DNA from: Streptomyces sp. R33
GTDB lineage: Bacteria; Actinomycetota; Actinomycetes; Streptomycetales; Streptomycetaceae
Direction of reading: 5' to 3'
DNA: 64,000 nucleotides
Assembly (NCBI RefSeq): GCF_041200175.1
Contig: NZ_CP165727.1
Coordinates: 2,758,501 to 2,822,500, forward strand
The notes beneath the pieces are model-generated. The model worked only from the letters and a program-made list of their open reading frames with translations, made no database searches and was not told the origin of the DNA. This document shows, one piece after another, positions 53,156 to 64,000 of the stretch (the first letter of the stretch is position 1; each line of letters opens with the position of its first letter). The translations under genes and the position numbers were made by a program.

Positions 53156-56100
53156 TCACTTGCCGCGCATCCACTGCTCCATCACCGACAGCAGATAGTC
53201 CGGGTCGACCGGCTTGGTGACATAGTCGGAAGCACCGGAATCGATCGCCTTCTCCCGGTCCCCCTTCATCGCCTTCGCCGTCAGCGCGATGATCGGCAGA
53301 CCGGCGAACTGCGGCATCCGCCGGATCGCCGAGGTCGTCGCATAACCGTCCATCTCGGGCATCATGATGTCCATCAGCACGACGGTCACATCGTCGTGCT
53401 GCTCCAGGACCTCGATGCCCTCCCGGCCGTTCTCCGCGTAGAGGACCGCCAGTCCGTGCTGCTCCAGGACACTAGTCAGCGCGAAGACGTTGCGGACGTC
53501 GTCGTCCACGATGAGCACCTTCTCACCGTGGAAGTCATACGTCCGGGGCACCACCGGAAGCTCTTCTTCCGGATTGGCCCAGCCGTCCTCGGGCCCCTGC
53601 GCGTTCGGCTGCCCCGGCACCGCCGTACGCGGCTCCAGGTCGCTCAGCGCCTTGCGCCGCCGCCGGAACAGCGCAGCGCCGCCCTGTCCCTGACCGGCCG
53701 CCTCGGCGGCCGGCACCCCGGGCCGCGCATGCTGCGGCTGCACCTGCGCCGAGGCGGCGGGCGCCGCCGGGGCCGCCGGCAGCGCGGGCCGCGGCCCGTC
53801 GACCTGCCTGCGGTACACCTCACCGCGGCCGCCGCCGGGCGTGGGCGGCGCGTACCCCTGCGGCGGCAGCTCGCTCGGGTGCAGCGGCAGGTACAGCGTG
53901 AACGTGGACCCGCGGCCGGGCTCGCTCGCCGCGTGGATCTCCCCGCCCAGCAGCCGGGCGATCTCCCGACTGATCGACAGCCCCAGGCCCGTACCGCCGT
54001 ACTTCCTGCTGGTGGTTCCGTCGGCCTGCTTGAACGCCTCGAAGATCACCAGCATCTTGCTCGCCGCGATCCCGATCCCGGTGTCCGTCACCGAGAAGGC
54101 GATCAGGTCCCCGTCCGCCTCGCGCAGCGAACCGGCCTCGAGCAACTGCTCCCGGATCGCCGCCGGCACGTCCGAACCGGCGGGCCGGATCACCAGCTCC
54201 ACCGCCCCGGTGTCGGTGAACTTCACCGCGTTCGACAGCAGGTTGCGCAGCACCTGGAGGAGGCGCTGCTCGTCCGTGTGCAGGGTCGCGGGCAGCTCCG
54301 GGGAGACCCGGACCGAGAAGTCCAGGCCCTTCTCCGCGGTCAGCGGCCGGAAGGTGGCCTCCACGTAGTCCACGAGCTGGACCAGCGCGATCCGCGTCGG
54401 CGAGACGTCCATCTTCCCCGCCTCGACCTTCGACAGGTCCAGGATGTCGTTGATCAGCTGCAACAGGTCGGAACCCGCACCGTGGATGGTCTCCGCGAAC
54501 TCCACCTGCTTCGGCGACAGGTTCTCGTCCGCGTTGTCGGCGAGCAGCTTGGCCAGGATCAGCAGCGAGTTGAGCGGCGTCCGCAGCTCGTGCGACATGT
54601 TCGCCAGGAACTCGGACTTGTAGCGCATCGAGACCGCCAGCTGCTCGGCGCGCTCCTCCAGGACCTGCCGGGCCTCCTCGATCTCGGTGTTCTTCACCTC
54701 GATGTCCCGGTTCTGCTGGGCCAGCAGCTCGGCCTTCTCCTCGAGTTCGGCGTTGGCCGCCTGGAGCGCCTTCTGCCGGTTCTCCAACTCGTCGGAACGC
54801 TCGCGCAGCTGCTCGGTCATCTCCTGCGACTGCTTGAGCAGCATCTCCGTCTTGGAGTTGACGCTGATCGTGTTGACGCTCGTGCCGATCATCTCGGCGA
54901 TCTGGCTCAGGAAGTCCTTCTGGATCTGCGTGAAGGGCTGGAAGGACGCCAGCTCGATGACGCCGAGCACCTTCCCCTCGAACAGCACCGGCAGCACGAT
55001 CACGTGCGCCGGCGGCGCCTCCCCGAGCCCCGAGGAGATCTTCAGGTAACCGGGCGGGGTGTTCTCGACGAGGATCGTCCGCTTCTCCTCCGCCACGGTC
55101 CCGATCAGCCCCTCCCCCGGCCGGAAGGAGGTGGGCATCTGACCGCCCGCGTACGCGTAACTCCCGCGCATCCGCAGCTCGTACGCACCGTCGGGACCGC
55201 CCTCGGTCCCGATCTCGGTGGTGCCGCCCGACGGCAGCGCCAGGAAGAACGCCCCGTGCTGCGCCGAGACCACCGGGGTCAGCTCGCTCATGATCAGCGA
55301 GGCCACGTCGTCCAGCTCGCGACGGCCCTGCATCAGGGCGGAGATCCGGGCGAGGTTGCCCTTCAGCCAGTCCTGTTCCTTGTTGGCCAAGGTGGTGTCG
55401 CGCAGGTTCGCGATCATCGTGTTGATGTTGTCCTGGAGGACCTGGATCTCGCCCGCCGCGTCCACGTCGATCTTCAGGTTGAGGTCACCGCGGGTCACCG
55501 CGGTCGCCACGGCCGCGATCGCGCGCACCTGCCGGGTCAGGTTCCCGGCCATCTCGTTCACGGACTCCGTGAGGTCGCGCCAGGTGCCGTCCACGTCCCT
55601 GACCCGCGCCTGACCGCCCAGGATCCCCTCGGTGCCCACCTCGCGGGCCACCCTGGTCACCTGGTCGGCGAACGAGGACAGCTGGTCGACCATCGTGTTG
55701 ATCGTCGTCTTGAGCTCCAGGATCTCGCCCCGGGCGTCGATGTCGATCTTCTTGGTCATGTCGCCCTTGGCGATGGCGGTCGTGACCATGGCGATCTGCC
55801 GCACCTGGCCGGTCAGGTTGGAGGCCATGAAGTTCACCGAGTCGGTGAGGTCCTTCCACGTACCCGAAACACCCGGCACGTGCGCCTGGCCGCCCAGGCG
55901 GCCCTCCGTGCCCACCTCGCGGGCCACGCGCGTGACCTCGTCCGCGAAGGAGGACAGGGTCTTCACCATCGTGTTCACGGTGTCGGCGAGCTGCGCGACC
56001 TCGCCGCGCGCCTCGACCGTGACCTTCTTCGTCAGATCACCGTTGGCGACCGCCGCCGAGACCTGCGAGATGTTGCGCACCTGCGAGGTCAGGTTGTTGG

Positions 56101-58687
56101 CCATCAGGTTGACGTTGTCGGTCAGGTCCTTCCAGATGCCCGTCACCCCGCGCACCCGGGCCTGGCCGCCGAGGATGCCCTCGGAACCCACCTCGCGGGC
56201 CACCCGCGTCACCTGCTCGGCGAACGAGGACAGTTGGTCCACCATCGTGTTCACGGTCGTGACCAGCTCGAGGATCTCGCCCTTGGCGTCCACGGTGATC
56301 TTCTTGGAGAGATCGCCCATCGCGACCGCCGTCGTCACCTCGGCGATGTTGCGCACCTGAGAAGTCAGGTTGTTCGCCATGAAGTTGACGGACTGCGTGA
56401 GGTCCTTCCAGGTGCCGGAGACCCCCTTCACCTCCGCCTGGCCGCCCAGGATGCCCTCGGTGCCCACCTCGCGGGCCACCCGCGTCACCTGCTCCGCGAA
56501 GTTCGAGAGCTGGTCCACCATCGTGTTGAGGGTGTTCTTCAGCTCCAGGATCTCGCCGCGCGCATCCACGTCGATCTTCTGCGACAGGTCACCACGGGCC
56601 ACCGCCGTCGCGACCTGCGCGATGTTGCGCACCTGCGAGGTCAGGTTCCCGGCCATGCCGTTCACGGAATCGGTCAGGTCGCGCCAGACACCGGCCACCC
56701 CGGGCACCTGCGCCTGACCGCCGAGCCGGCCCTCCGTACCCACGTCCCGGGCCACCCGGGTCACCTGCTCGGCGAAGGCCGAGAGCTGGTCGACCATCGT
56801 GTTGATGGTGTTCTTCAGCTCCAGGATCTCGCCGCGCGCATCCACGTCGATCTTCTGCGACAGGTCACCACGGGCCACCGCCGTCGTCACCTGCGCGATC
56901 TGGCGCACCTGGGAGGTCAGGTTCCCGGCCATGAAGTTGACGGAGTCGGTGAGCTCCTTCCACGTCCCGGAGACCCCCTCCACCCGGGCCTGACCGCCGA
57001 GGCGGCCTTCCGTACCCACGTCCCGCGCCATCCGCGTGACCTGGTCGGCGAAGCTGGAGAGCTGGTCCACCATCGTGTTCACGGTGTTCTTCAGCTGGAG
57101 CATCTCGCCCGAGACGTCCACGGTGACCTTCTGCGACAGGTCGCCGTTGGCCACCGCCGTCGTCACCTGCGCGATGTTGCGCACCTGTCCGGTGAGGTTG
57201 CGGAAGGCGGTGTTCACCGAATCGGTGAGGTCCTTCCACGTACCCGCCGCACCCGGCACCTGCGCCTGACCGCCCAGCTCACCCTCGACGCCGACCTCAC
57301 GGGCCACACGCGTCACTTCCGCACCGAAGGACTGCAGCTGGTCCACCATCGTGTTGACGGTGTTCTTCAGCTCCAGCATCTCGCCGGCCACGTCGACCGT
57401 GACCTTCTGCGAGAGGTCGCCGTTGGCCACCGCGGTCGTCACCTGCGCGATGTCCCGCACCTGCGTGGTGAGGTTGCGGAAGACCGTGTTCACCGAATCG
57501 GTGAGGTCCTTCCACGTACCCGCCGCACCGGGCACCTGTGCCTGACCGCCCAGCAGGCCCTTCGCCCCGACCTCGCTGGCCACACGCGTGACCTCGTCCG
57601 CGAAGGTCCGCAGGGTCTCCGTCATCTGATTGATCGTTTCGGCCAGCTGCGCCACCTCGCCGCGCGCGCTGACCCGTACCTTCTGCGACAGGTCACCATT
57701 GGCGACGGCCGTCGTGACCTGCGCGATCCCGCGCACCTGGGCCGTCAGGTTGCCCGCCATCGTGTTGACGGAGTCGGTCAGGTCCTTCCACACGCCCGCG
57801 ACCCCGGGCACCTTCGCCTGGCCGCCGAGCTCACCCTCCGTACCCACCTCACGGGCGACCCGCGTCACCTCGGAGGAGAACGACGACAGCTGGTCCACCA
57901 TCGTGTTCACGGTGTTCTTCAGCTGGAGCATCTCGCCGGCCACGTGCACCGTGACCTTGCGCGACAGATCGCCCTTCGCGACCGCCGTCGTGACGAGAGC
58001 GATATCACGCACCTGAGCGGTGAGCCGGTACGCCATCGTGTTGACGGAGTCGGTCAGATCCTTCCAAGAACCCGACATTCCGCGCACTTGGGCCTGACCG
58101 CCGAGTTTGCCCTCGGTACCCACCTCCAGCGCCACACGCGTCACCTCGTCGGTGAACGCGGACAGCTGGTCGACCAGGTTGTTGACCGTACGCCCGACCT
58201 TCAGGAACTCACCGCGCAGCGGATGCCCGGCCCCGTCCGCCGTCTGCGTCCGCAGGTCCATCCGCTGGTCCAGATCACCCTCGGCGACCGCCGACAGCAC
58301 CCGGCCCACCTCGGACACCGGCCGGGCAAGATCGTCCACCAGCTGGTTCGAGGCATCGATCGCGGCCGCCCAGGAGCCCTCGCAGGCACCTGTTTCCAGC
58401 CGTTCGCTCAGCTTCCCCTCGCGGCCCACCATCCGCCGCACCCGGGAGAGCTCTCCCGTCAGATGGAGGTTGCGGTCGGCGACCTCGTTGTAGACGGCGG
58501 CGATCTCCGCCATCACGCCCTCGCCGGACACCGTCAGCCGCTTGCGGAAATTCCCGTCCCGCATCGACACCAGGGCCGTGAGCAGCCGGTTCAGGGCGGC
58601 GGTATCGACTTCCGTCGTGCCGTTCCGGCGGGACCTCCCGCCTTTCGGGCGCGTTCCCGTACGCCGCACCGCTGCGCCAGACTCCAC
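53156..58687 (-). CDS. osaA: OsaA, giant HAMP-array hybrid histidine kinase
   Basis: 1843 aa, no membrane helix. Residues ~180-1100 are ten consecutive 92-residue HAMP-type repeats (typical unit: [39 protein letters not shown]). A GAF domain (about 1130-1290) and a long coiled coil follow, then HisKA ([10 protein letters not shown], His near 1366), HATPase and a C-terminal receiver ([11 protein letters not shown], phospho-acceptor Asp near 1771 in [11 protein letters not shown]). The frame runs to 61423, but GTG 58687 behind GGGAGGGACAC gives the family length. Phosphorylates OsaB in osmotic adaptation. Confidence 0.92.
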   Translation of the reverse strand: MESGAAVRRTGTRPKGGRSRRNGTTEVDTAALNRLLTALVSMRDGNFRKRLTVSGEGVMAEIAAVYNEVADRNLHLTGELSRVRRMVGREGKLSERLETGACEGSWAAAIDASNQLVDDLARPVSEVGRVLSAVAEGDLDQRMDLRTQTADGAGHPLRGEFLKVGRTVNNLVDQLSAFTDEVTRVALEVGTEGKLGGQAQVRGMSGSWKDLTDSVNTMAYRLTAQVRDIALVTTAVAKGDLSRKVTVHVAGEMLQLKNTVNTMVDQLSSFSSEVTRVAREVGTEGELGGQAKVPGVAGVWKDLTDSVNTMAGNLTAQVRGIAQVTTAVANGDLSQKVRVSARGEVAQLAETINQMTETLRTFADEVTRVASEVGAKGLLGGQAQVPGAAGTWKDLTDSVNTVFRNLTTQVRDIAQVTTAVANGDLSQKVTVDVAGEMLELKNTVNTMVDQLQSFGAEVTRVAREVGVEGELGGQAQVPGAAGTWKDLTDSVNTAFRNLTGQVRNIAQVTTAVANGDLSQKVTVDVSGEMLQLKNTVNTMVDQLSSFADQVTRMARDVGTEGRLGGQARVEGVSGTWKELTDSVNFMAGNLTSQVRQIAQVTTAVARGDLSQKIDVDARGEILELKNTINTMVDQLSAFAEQVTRVARDVGTEGRLGGQAQVPGVAGVWRDLTDSVNGMAGNLTSQVRNIAQVATAVARGDLSQKIDVDARGEILELKNTLNTMVDQLSNFAEQVTRVAREVGTEGILGGQAEVKGVSGTWKDLTQSVNFMANNLTSQVRNIAEVTTAVAMGDLSKKITVDAKGEILELVTTVNTMVDQLSSFAEQVTRVAREVGSEGILGGQARVRGVTGIWKDLTDNVNLMANNLTSQVRNISQVSAAVANGDLTKKVTVEARGEVAQLADTVNTMVKTLSSFADEVTRVAREVGTEGRLGGQAHVPGVSGTWKDLTDSVNFMASNLTGQVRQIAMVTTAIAKGDMTKKIDIDARGEILELKTTINTMVDQLSSFADQVTRVAREVGTEGILGGQARVRDVDGTWRDLTESVNEMAGNLTRQVRAIAAVATAVTRGDLNLKIDVDAAGEIQVLQDNINTMIANLRDTTLANKEQDWLKGNLARISALMQGRRELDDVASLIMSELTPVVSAQHGAFFLALPSGGTTEIGTEGGPDGAYELRMRGSYAYAGGQMPTSFRPGEGLIGTVAEEKRTILVENTPPGYLKISSGLGEAPPAHVIVLPVLFEGKVLGVIELASFQPFTQIQKDFLSQIAEMIGTSVNTISVNSKTEMLLKQSQEMTEQLRERSDELENRQKALQAANAELEEKAELLAQQNRDIEVKNTEIEEARQVLEERAEQLAVSMRYKSEFLANMSHELRTPLNSLLILAKLLADNADENLSPKQVEFAETIHGAGSDLLQLINDILDLSKVEAGKMDVSPTRIALVQLVDYVEATFRPLTAEKGLDFSVRVSPELPATLHTDEQRLLQVLRNLLSNAVKFTDTGAVELVIRPAGSDVPAAIREQLLEAGSLREADGDLIAFSVTDTGIGIAASKMLVIFEAFKQADGTTSRKYGGTGLGLSISREIARLLGGEIHAASEPGRGSTFTLYLPLHPSELPPQGYAPPTPGGGRGEVYRRQVDGPRPALPAAPAAPAASAQVQPQHARPGVPAAEAAGQGQGGAALFRRRRKALSDLEPRTAVPGQPNAQGPEDGWANPEEELPVVPRTYDFHGEKVLIVDDDVRNVFALTSVLEQHGLAVLYAENGREGIEVLEQHDDVTVVLMDIMMPEMDGYATTSAIRRMPQFAGLPIIALTAKAMKGDREKAIDSGASDYVTKPVDPDYLLSVMEQWMRGK
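55385..58144. repeat. ten 276-bp tandem repeats encoding the OsaA HAMP array
   Basis: Ten in-phase units of 276 bases (92 codons), all diverged but alike, within osaA. Long identical runs between units could allow recombination or assembly collapse, so copy number should be checked in long reads. Confidence 0.85.
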
Positions 58688-58915
58688 CGTGTCCCTCCCG
58701 AAAGGGTCGACCGCTGTTCCACCGACACCCGGCGAGTCGCACGCCCGGCTATCCGATCCTGCCCAGTGTTTCACCCTGGCCGAACCCGGCCATAACACTT
58801 CGGCACCATCGCACACCGGCCGCACCCTGCGGGTGGAATCCCGGACGACGGCACCTGGCCGACCGCGAAGGTAAGTAACCTGGCATCCGATGTCCAACCG
58901 CGTCGAAGGAGACTC

Positions 58916-61441
58916 GTGATCACGGCTCGGGCGGCTGCCAGCTTCGACCCCCTCGGGCGCTCGGTCGCTGCGGCCCGCGCGTTCGTCCGCGACACCCTCC
59001 AGGGCTGGGGTTTCGCGGACATCGTCGACGACGCCGTGGTCCTCACCAGCGAGCTCGTCACCAACGCCGTGGTCCACGCCGGAACCAAGGCCGAGGTGCT
59101 GTGCCTGCGCTCCGGGGACGGCGTACGCGTCGAGATCGCCGACCGCTATCCCGAACGCGAGCTCCCGCTCCGCCACCCCGGCGAGCGCCCGTACGCCGAC
59201 CCCGACCGCGAGAACGGCCGCGGGCTGATGCTCTGCGCCGCCCTCGCCACCCGCTGGGGCGTCGAGTACACCGCCACCCACAAACACGTGTGGTTCCGGC
59301 TCGACCTCCCGGACCGGCCGGTCGGTACCCGATCCGCCGGACCCGTCGTCCCGGACCGGCTCCTCCCGCTCGCCGACAGCCGGGTCCGCGTCGCCGTCCT
59401 CCAGATCGACGCCTCCGACGCCATCTCCGCCTGGAACGAGGACGCCGAGCACGTCTTCGGCTACGCCGCCGAGAAGGTCCTCGGCCGGCCCCTCGCCGAG
59501 CTCGCCGCCTGGCCCCAGACCCCCGGCACCGGCACCGGCATCGCCGAGGCCCTGCGCCTGTCCCGCTGGGAGGGCAGCTACGGCATCCGTGGCGCCGACG
59601 GCCGCGTGATCCCCGTGTACGCCTCCCACCTGCGGGTCCGCGATGCCCACGGGGAGCCCTCCATCGTCTGCCTGCTGGTCCACGACGACGAGCGGGCCCT
59701 GCTCCAGACCCCCGTACGGGTGGCGCCCTCCGACAGCCTCCAGTTCACCGAGCCCCGCCCCGCGGACCCCTTCGAGGTCTTCATCGGCTCCCCCGCCCCC
59801 GACGACCTCGACGGACTCCTCCAGCGCACCGTCGAACGCGCCCGTGACATGCTCGACGCCGACGCCGCCTTCCTGCTGCTGGCCACCGACGACGAGACGG
59901 AGCTCGAGGTCCGCGCCACCACCGGGCTCCCCTCCACCCGCCAGCGCTTCGCCCGCGTCCCCGTCGAGGCCGGCACCAACCGGTACGGCTCCGCCCGCAT
60001 GCCCGCCGTCCACGACGACCTCGCCGCCGTCCCCGGAGCCGTCCCGCTCCTGGAGGCCACCGGCATGCGCTCGGTCATCACCGTCCCGCTCAAGGTCGAA
60101 GGCCGGCTCACCGGCTCGCTCGGCGTCGCCACCGAGAACCCCGGCCGCTACTCGAACGCCGAGGCCCTGCGCCTCCAGTTCGCCGCCGACCGCATCGCCC
60201 TCGCCGTCGAATCCGCCCGCCTCGGCGAACTGGAACGCCTGCGCCGCGGCTCCCTGTCCTTCCTCGTCGAGGCCTCCGACCTGCTCGCCGGCACCCTCGA
60301 CCGGGACCAGACCCTGGCCCTCATGGCCCAGATGACCGTCCCGACCCTGGCCACCTGGTGCGCCGTCTACACCATCGCCGACCAGTCCTCCGACCCGTAC
60401 CTCTCGTACGTCCTGCACGAGGACGAGGAACGCATCGACGGCCTCAAGGCCCTCCTCTCCCGGGTCAGCCCGCCCGAACCGGTCCGCGAGGCCGGCGCCC
60501 GCCCCTGGCCCGCGACGACCTCGGCGGTCGGCGGGGAGACCGTCGTCCTCCCCCTCCTGGCCCGCAACCGCGTGATCGGCATGCTCACCCTCGGCAAACC
60601 GTCCGAGGAGCACTTCCGCCAGGAGATCCTCGAACTCGCCGAGGACCTGTCGCGCCGCGCCGCCCTCGCCCTCGACAACGCCCGCCTCTACTCCGAGCGC
60701 ACCGCCATCAGCCGATCCCTGCAGCGCAGCCTGCTCCCGCCCGGCTCCCCCGCCATCCCCGGCATGGAGGTCGAGGTCATCTACCGCGCGGCCGGCGAGG
60801 GCAACGAGGTGGGCGGCGACTTCTACGACGTCTTCCCGATCCGCGACGGAGCGTACGGCTTCGCCATCGGCGACGTCTGCGGTACGGGCCCCGAGGCGGC
60901 CGCCGTCACCGGCCTCGCCCGGCACGCCCTGCGCCTCCTGGCCCGCGAAGGACTGGGCGGCCCGGCGGTACTGGAGCGGCTCAACGCGGCCATCCTCGAC
61001 GAGGGCGCCCGCAGCCGCTTCCTCACCCTCCTGTACGGCGAGCTCCACCCCCAGCCGGACGGCGGCGCCCTGATGAAGGTCGTCTGCGCAGGCCACCCGC
61101 TGCCGCTCCGGCTGCGTCCGGACGGCCAGGTCACCCCCGCCGCGGACCCGCAACCCCTGCTCGGCGTGATCGACGACCTCGACCTCTACGAGCAGACCCT
61201 CACCCTGGACCCGGGCGACGTCCTCCTCTGCGTCACGGACGGCGTGACGGAACGCCGTGAGGGCACCCGCATGCTGGGCGACGACGGCCTCGCGGAGGTC
61301 CTCACCACGTGCACGGGCCTCACCGCCGGCGCCGTCGCCTCCCGCGTCCTGCGTGCAGTGGAACGCTTCGCGGCCGAACCCGCCTCGGACGACATGGCCA
61401 TCCTGGCCTTCCGCGTCCCCCACCAGCGCGAGAGCGACTAA
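58916..61441 (+). CDS. osaC: OsaC, multidomain PP2C phosphatase/anti-sigma kinase
   Basis: 841 aa. Domains in order: RsbW-like anti-sigma kinase (about 1-150; [35 protein letters not shown]), PAS (150-260; [21 protein letters not shown]), two GAF regions (280-590) and a PP2C/SpoIIE phosphatase (600-835; [19 protein letters not shown]). Divergent from osaA across 228 bases (58688-58915), where both promoters must lie. In Streptomyces OsaC acts on the osmotic-stress sigma factor SigB pathway. GTG 58916 follows GAAGGAG. Confidence 0.92.
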   Translation: MITARAAASFDPLGRSVAAARAFVRDTLQGWGFADIVDDAVVLTSELVTNAVVHAGTKAEVLCLRSGDGVRVEIADRYPERELPLRHPGERPYADPDRENGRGLMLCAALATRWGVEYTATHKHVWFRLDLPDRPVGTRSAGPVVPDRLLPLADSRVRVAVLQIDASDAISAWNEDAEHVFGYAAEKVLGRPLAELAAWPQTPGTGTGIAEALRLSRWEGSYGIRGADGRVIPVYASHLRVRDAHGEPSIVCLLVHDDERALLQTPVRVAPSDSLQFTEPRPADPFEVFIGSPAPDDLDGLLQRTVERARDMLDADAAFLLLATDDETELEVRATTGLPSTRQRFARVPVEAGTNRYGSARMPAVHDDLAAVPGAVPLLEATGMRSVITVPLKVEGRLTGSLGVATENPGRYSNAEALRLQFAADRIALAVESARLGELERLRRGSLSFLVEASDLLAGTLDRDQTLALMAQMTVPTLATWCAVYTIADQSSDPYLSYVLHEDEERIDGLKALLSRVSPPEPVREAGARPWPATTSAVGGETVVLPLLARNRVIGMLTLGKPSEEHFRQEILELAEDLSRRAALALDNARLYSERTAISRSLQRSLLPPGSPAIPGMEVEVIYRAAGEGNEVGGDFYDVFPIRDGAYGFAIGDVCGTGPEAAAVTGLARHALRLLAREGLGGPAVLERLNAAILDEGARSRFLTLLYGELHPQPDGGALMKVVCAGHPLPLRLRPDGQVTPAADPQPLLGVIDDLDLYEQTLTLDPGDVLLCVTDGVTERREGTRMLGDDGLAEVLTTCTGLTAGAVASRVLRAVERFAAEPASDDMAILAFRVPHQRESD

Positions 61442-61448
61442 GGCACCG

Positions 61449-62051
61449 CTAGGGCCTCGAGTGGCGGGTGGCGGAGCGCAGGGCGAAGGCCATCACCACT
61501 TCGAACACGCCCAGCAGGACGAGCCAGAGTCCCAGCAGCCGTGTCAGCGCGACCGCCGAATCCACCGGGAAGCAGAGGACGACGATTCCGGCGACGGCGG
61601 CGAGAACGCCCAGGCCGAAGAGCAGACCCCGGTGGAAGAGCGTGCGGTCTGCGATCGCGGTGTACGCGGTGAGCACTCCGGTCAGCAGCCAGAACACCCC
61701 GAGGATCAGGGAAAGCGCACCGATCGTCTGCATCGGATGCCGCAGTACCAGGACGCCGGCCAGGAACGCCAGCATGGAGACCAGAACGGCGGCCAGTCTG
61801 CTGCCGCCGTCGCTGCTGTGCGAGAAGGCGGCCACGAAACGGAAGACACCCGCCACAAGAAGCTGCAGACCGATGATGACGGCCAGGATGTGCAGCGTCT
61901 CATCGGGCCAGACGAGTACCAGAATGCCTGGAATCAGGGTCGCGAGGGCGAAGCCGAGTGCCCAGTGCCAGGTACCTCCGACCTGCTTGAGGACGTCCTC
62001 GGGGTCGCTCTGCCTGTGCTGCGGTGCCGCCGTGCCAGAGGGTACGGTCAT
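61449..62051 (-). CDS. DUF308/HdeD-family membrane protein
   Basis: 200 aa, six hydrophobic helices in pairs, as in Hde[75 protein letters not shown] and two more. GGGAGGCG precedes ATG 62051. Convergent with osaC, 7 bases apart. HdeD helps acid resistance in E. coli; role here unknown. Confidence 0.85.
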   Translation of the reverse strand: MTVPSGTAAPQHRQSDPEDVLKQVGGTWHWALGFALATLIPGILVLVWPDETLHILAVIIGLQLLVAGVFRFVAAFSHSSDGGSRLAAVLVSMLAFLAGVLVLRHPMQTIGALSLILGVFWLLTGVLTAYTAIADRTLFHRGLLFGLGVLAAVAGIVVLCFPVDSAVALTRLLGLWLVLLGVFEVVMAFALRSATRHSRP

Positions 62052-62202
62052 CACGCCTCCCAAGCCTGCCGGGCGCCCCTCAGGGCACCTCGTAGCCGCC
62101 GGTCGTGCCTTGTCCACCCTTCGCGCCCATTTTAGAGAGCTGTGGTGCAACCCGCCCGTCCGGCGTACGGGGACAACGGAGCAGCCGACTCCCGGAAATG
62201 CA

Positions 62203-62234
62203 AAAAGGCCCCCGCCATAAGGCGGGGGCCTTTT
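62203..62234 (-). terminator. rRNA operon terminator
   Basis: 14-bp perfect stem with loop ATAA, ending in TTTT on the minus strand, just 3 bases after the tRNA-Thr 3' end. The only classical U-tailed terminator seen in this window. Confidence 0.9.
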
Positions 62235-62237
62235 CTT

Positions 62238-62313
62238 TGGAGCCCTTTAACGGAATCGAACCGTTGACCTTCTCCTTACCATGGAGACGCTCTACCGACT
62301 GAGCTAAAAGGGC
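62238..62313 (-). tRNA. tRNA-Thr (anticodon GGT)
   Basis: 76 nt including encoded CCA. The acceptor arms GCCCTTT/AAAGGGC pair, the D-arm GCTCAGTCGGTAGAGC is regular, the anticodon loop ATGGTAA in the CTCC/GGAG stem gives GGT, and the T-loop is GGTTCGATTCC. It starts only 5 bases after the 5S rRNA, so it is made from the rRNA operon. Confidence 0.95.
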
Positions 62314-62318
62314 GGGTT

Positions 62319-62437
62319 GTTCGGCGGCGTCCTACTCTCCCACAGGGTCCCCCCTGCAGTACCATCGGCGCTGAAAGGCTTAGCTTCCGGGTTCGGAATG
62401 TAACCGGGCGTTTCCCTAACGCTATGACCACCGAAAC
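62319..62437 (-). rRNA. rrf: 5S ribosomal RNA
   Basis: About 119 nt starting GTTTCGGTGGTCATAGCG and ending GGACGCCGCCGAACA, the standard streptomycete 5S sequence with paired ends. Ends are set by comparison from memory and may be off by one or two bases. Confidence 0.93.
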
Positions 62438-62513
62438 ACTATGAAATTTGAACGCTGGCATGAACACAGCTGTTCGTTATTTCAGAACTAACACAGTGGA
62501 CGCGAGCAACTGA

Positions 62514-64000
<1,487 letters not shown>

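Noticed and set aside
55385..58144. CRISPR-like regular repeat
   Set aside because: Period is 276 bases, in frame, and coding for HAMP-type domains; there are no short direct repeats with unique spacers.
53156..61423. A single 2755-codon minus-strand reading frame
   Set aside because: Beyond 58687 it runs antisense through osaC, which has clear domains and a ribosome site; GC-rich DNA leaves antisense frames open. The start at 58687 has its own ribosome-binding site.
62238..62313. tRNA-Thr as an integration site of a mobile element
   Set aside because: No integrase, no repeated 3' tRNA end and no foreign composition nearby.

Overview
This is chromosomal DNA of a Streptomyces or a very close relative. 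GC content is very high, third codon positions are almost all G or C, GTG starts are frequent, and only one gene shows a TTA codon. Several gene neighbourhoods are typical of the Streptomyces core chromosome: rshA-dapF-miaA-miaB, gluABCD, recA-recX, ftsK-rimO-pgsA-cinA-clgR and osaABC. The window ends inside an rRNA operon. No phage, plasmid, insertion sequence or CRISPR array was seen. The new interest lies in regulatory sites, fusions and repeats rather than in an accessory island.

Layout. 1-9459 is mostly minus-strand housekeeping: an M1 metallopeptidase, the RelA/SpoT homologue rshA, dapF, a membrane protein, miaA and miaB, with two small plus-strand genes and an extradiol-dioxygenase-like protein between them. 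9500-17260 holds a small ORF, an orphan TAXI-type binding protein and a glycan-use cluster (ROK kinase, LacI regulator with an internal tandem repeat, a frameshifted gene, a clan GH-A hydrolase and a GH85 endo-beta-N-acetylglucosaminidase). 17290-23070 has a two-component system and the glutamate ABC transporter gluABCD. 23250-25962 has an FAD monooxygenase, then a cysteine-rich leader peptide, cysteine dioxygenase and a rhodanese. 26264-32428 has an FtsX-type permease, recX, recA with an SOS-like box, and a TIGR04222-like membrane ORF that runs in frame into an HTH/Clp-N protein whose promoter is covered by two matching palindromes.

32364-44605 carries an AI-2E-family transporter, DUF3046, a cyclase-like toroid protein, azlCD with an AraC regulator, the large helicase lhr, a lipoprotein, an endonuclease VIII-like glycosylase, an SDR dehydrogenase and a small TTA-containing gene. 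44830-52057 is clgR, the overlapping rimO-pgsA-cinA operon, a RodZ-like protein and ftsK. 52201-61441 is the osmoadaptation locus: response regulator osaB, the giant hybrid kinase osaA with ten 92-residue HAMP-type repeats, and the divergent multidomain phosphatase/anti-sigma protein osaC. 61449-64000 has a DUF308 membrane protein, a terminator, tRNA-Thr(GGT), 5S rRNA and the 3' part of 23S rRNA, all on the minus strand.

How the parts fit: RshA lowers (p)ppGpp; MiaA and MiaB act one after the other on the same tRNA adenosine; GluABCD imports glutamate; the leader peptide probably couples cysteine supply to cysteine dioxygenase; ClgR controls Clp/Lon proteolysis; OsaABC handles osmotic stress. 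All calls come from reading the sequence; no database search was run.
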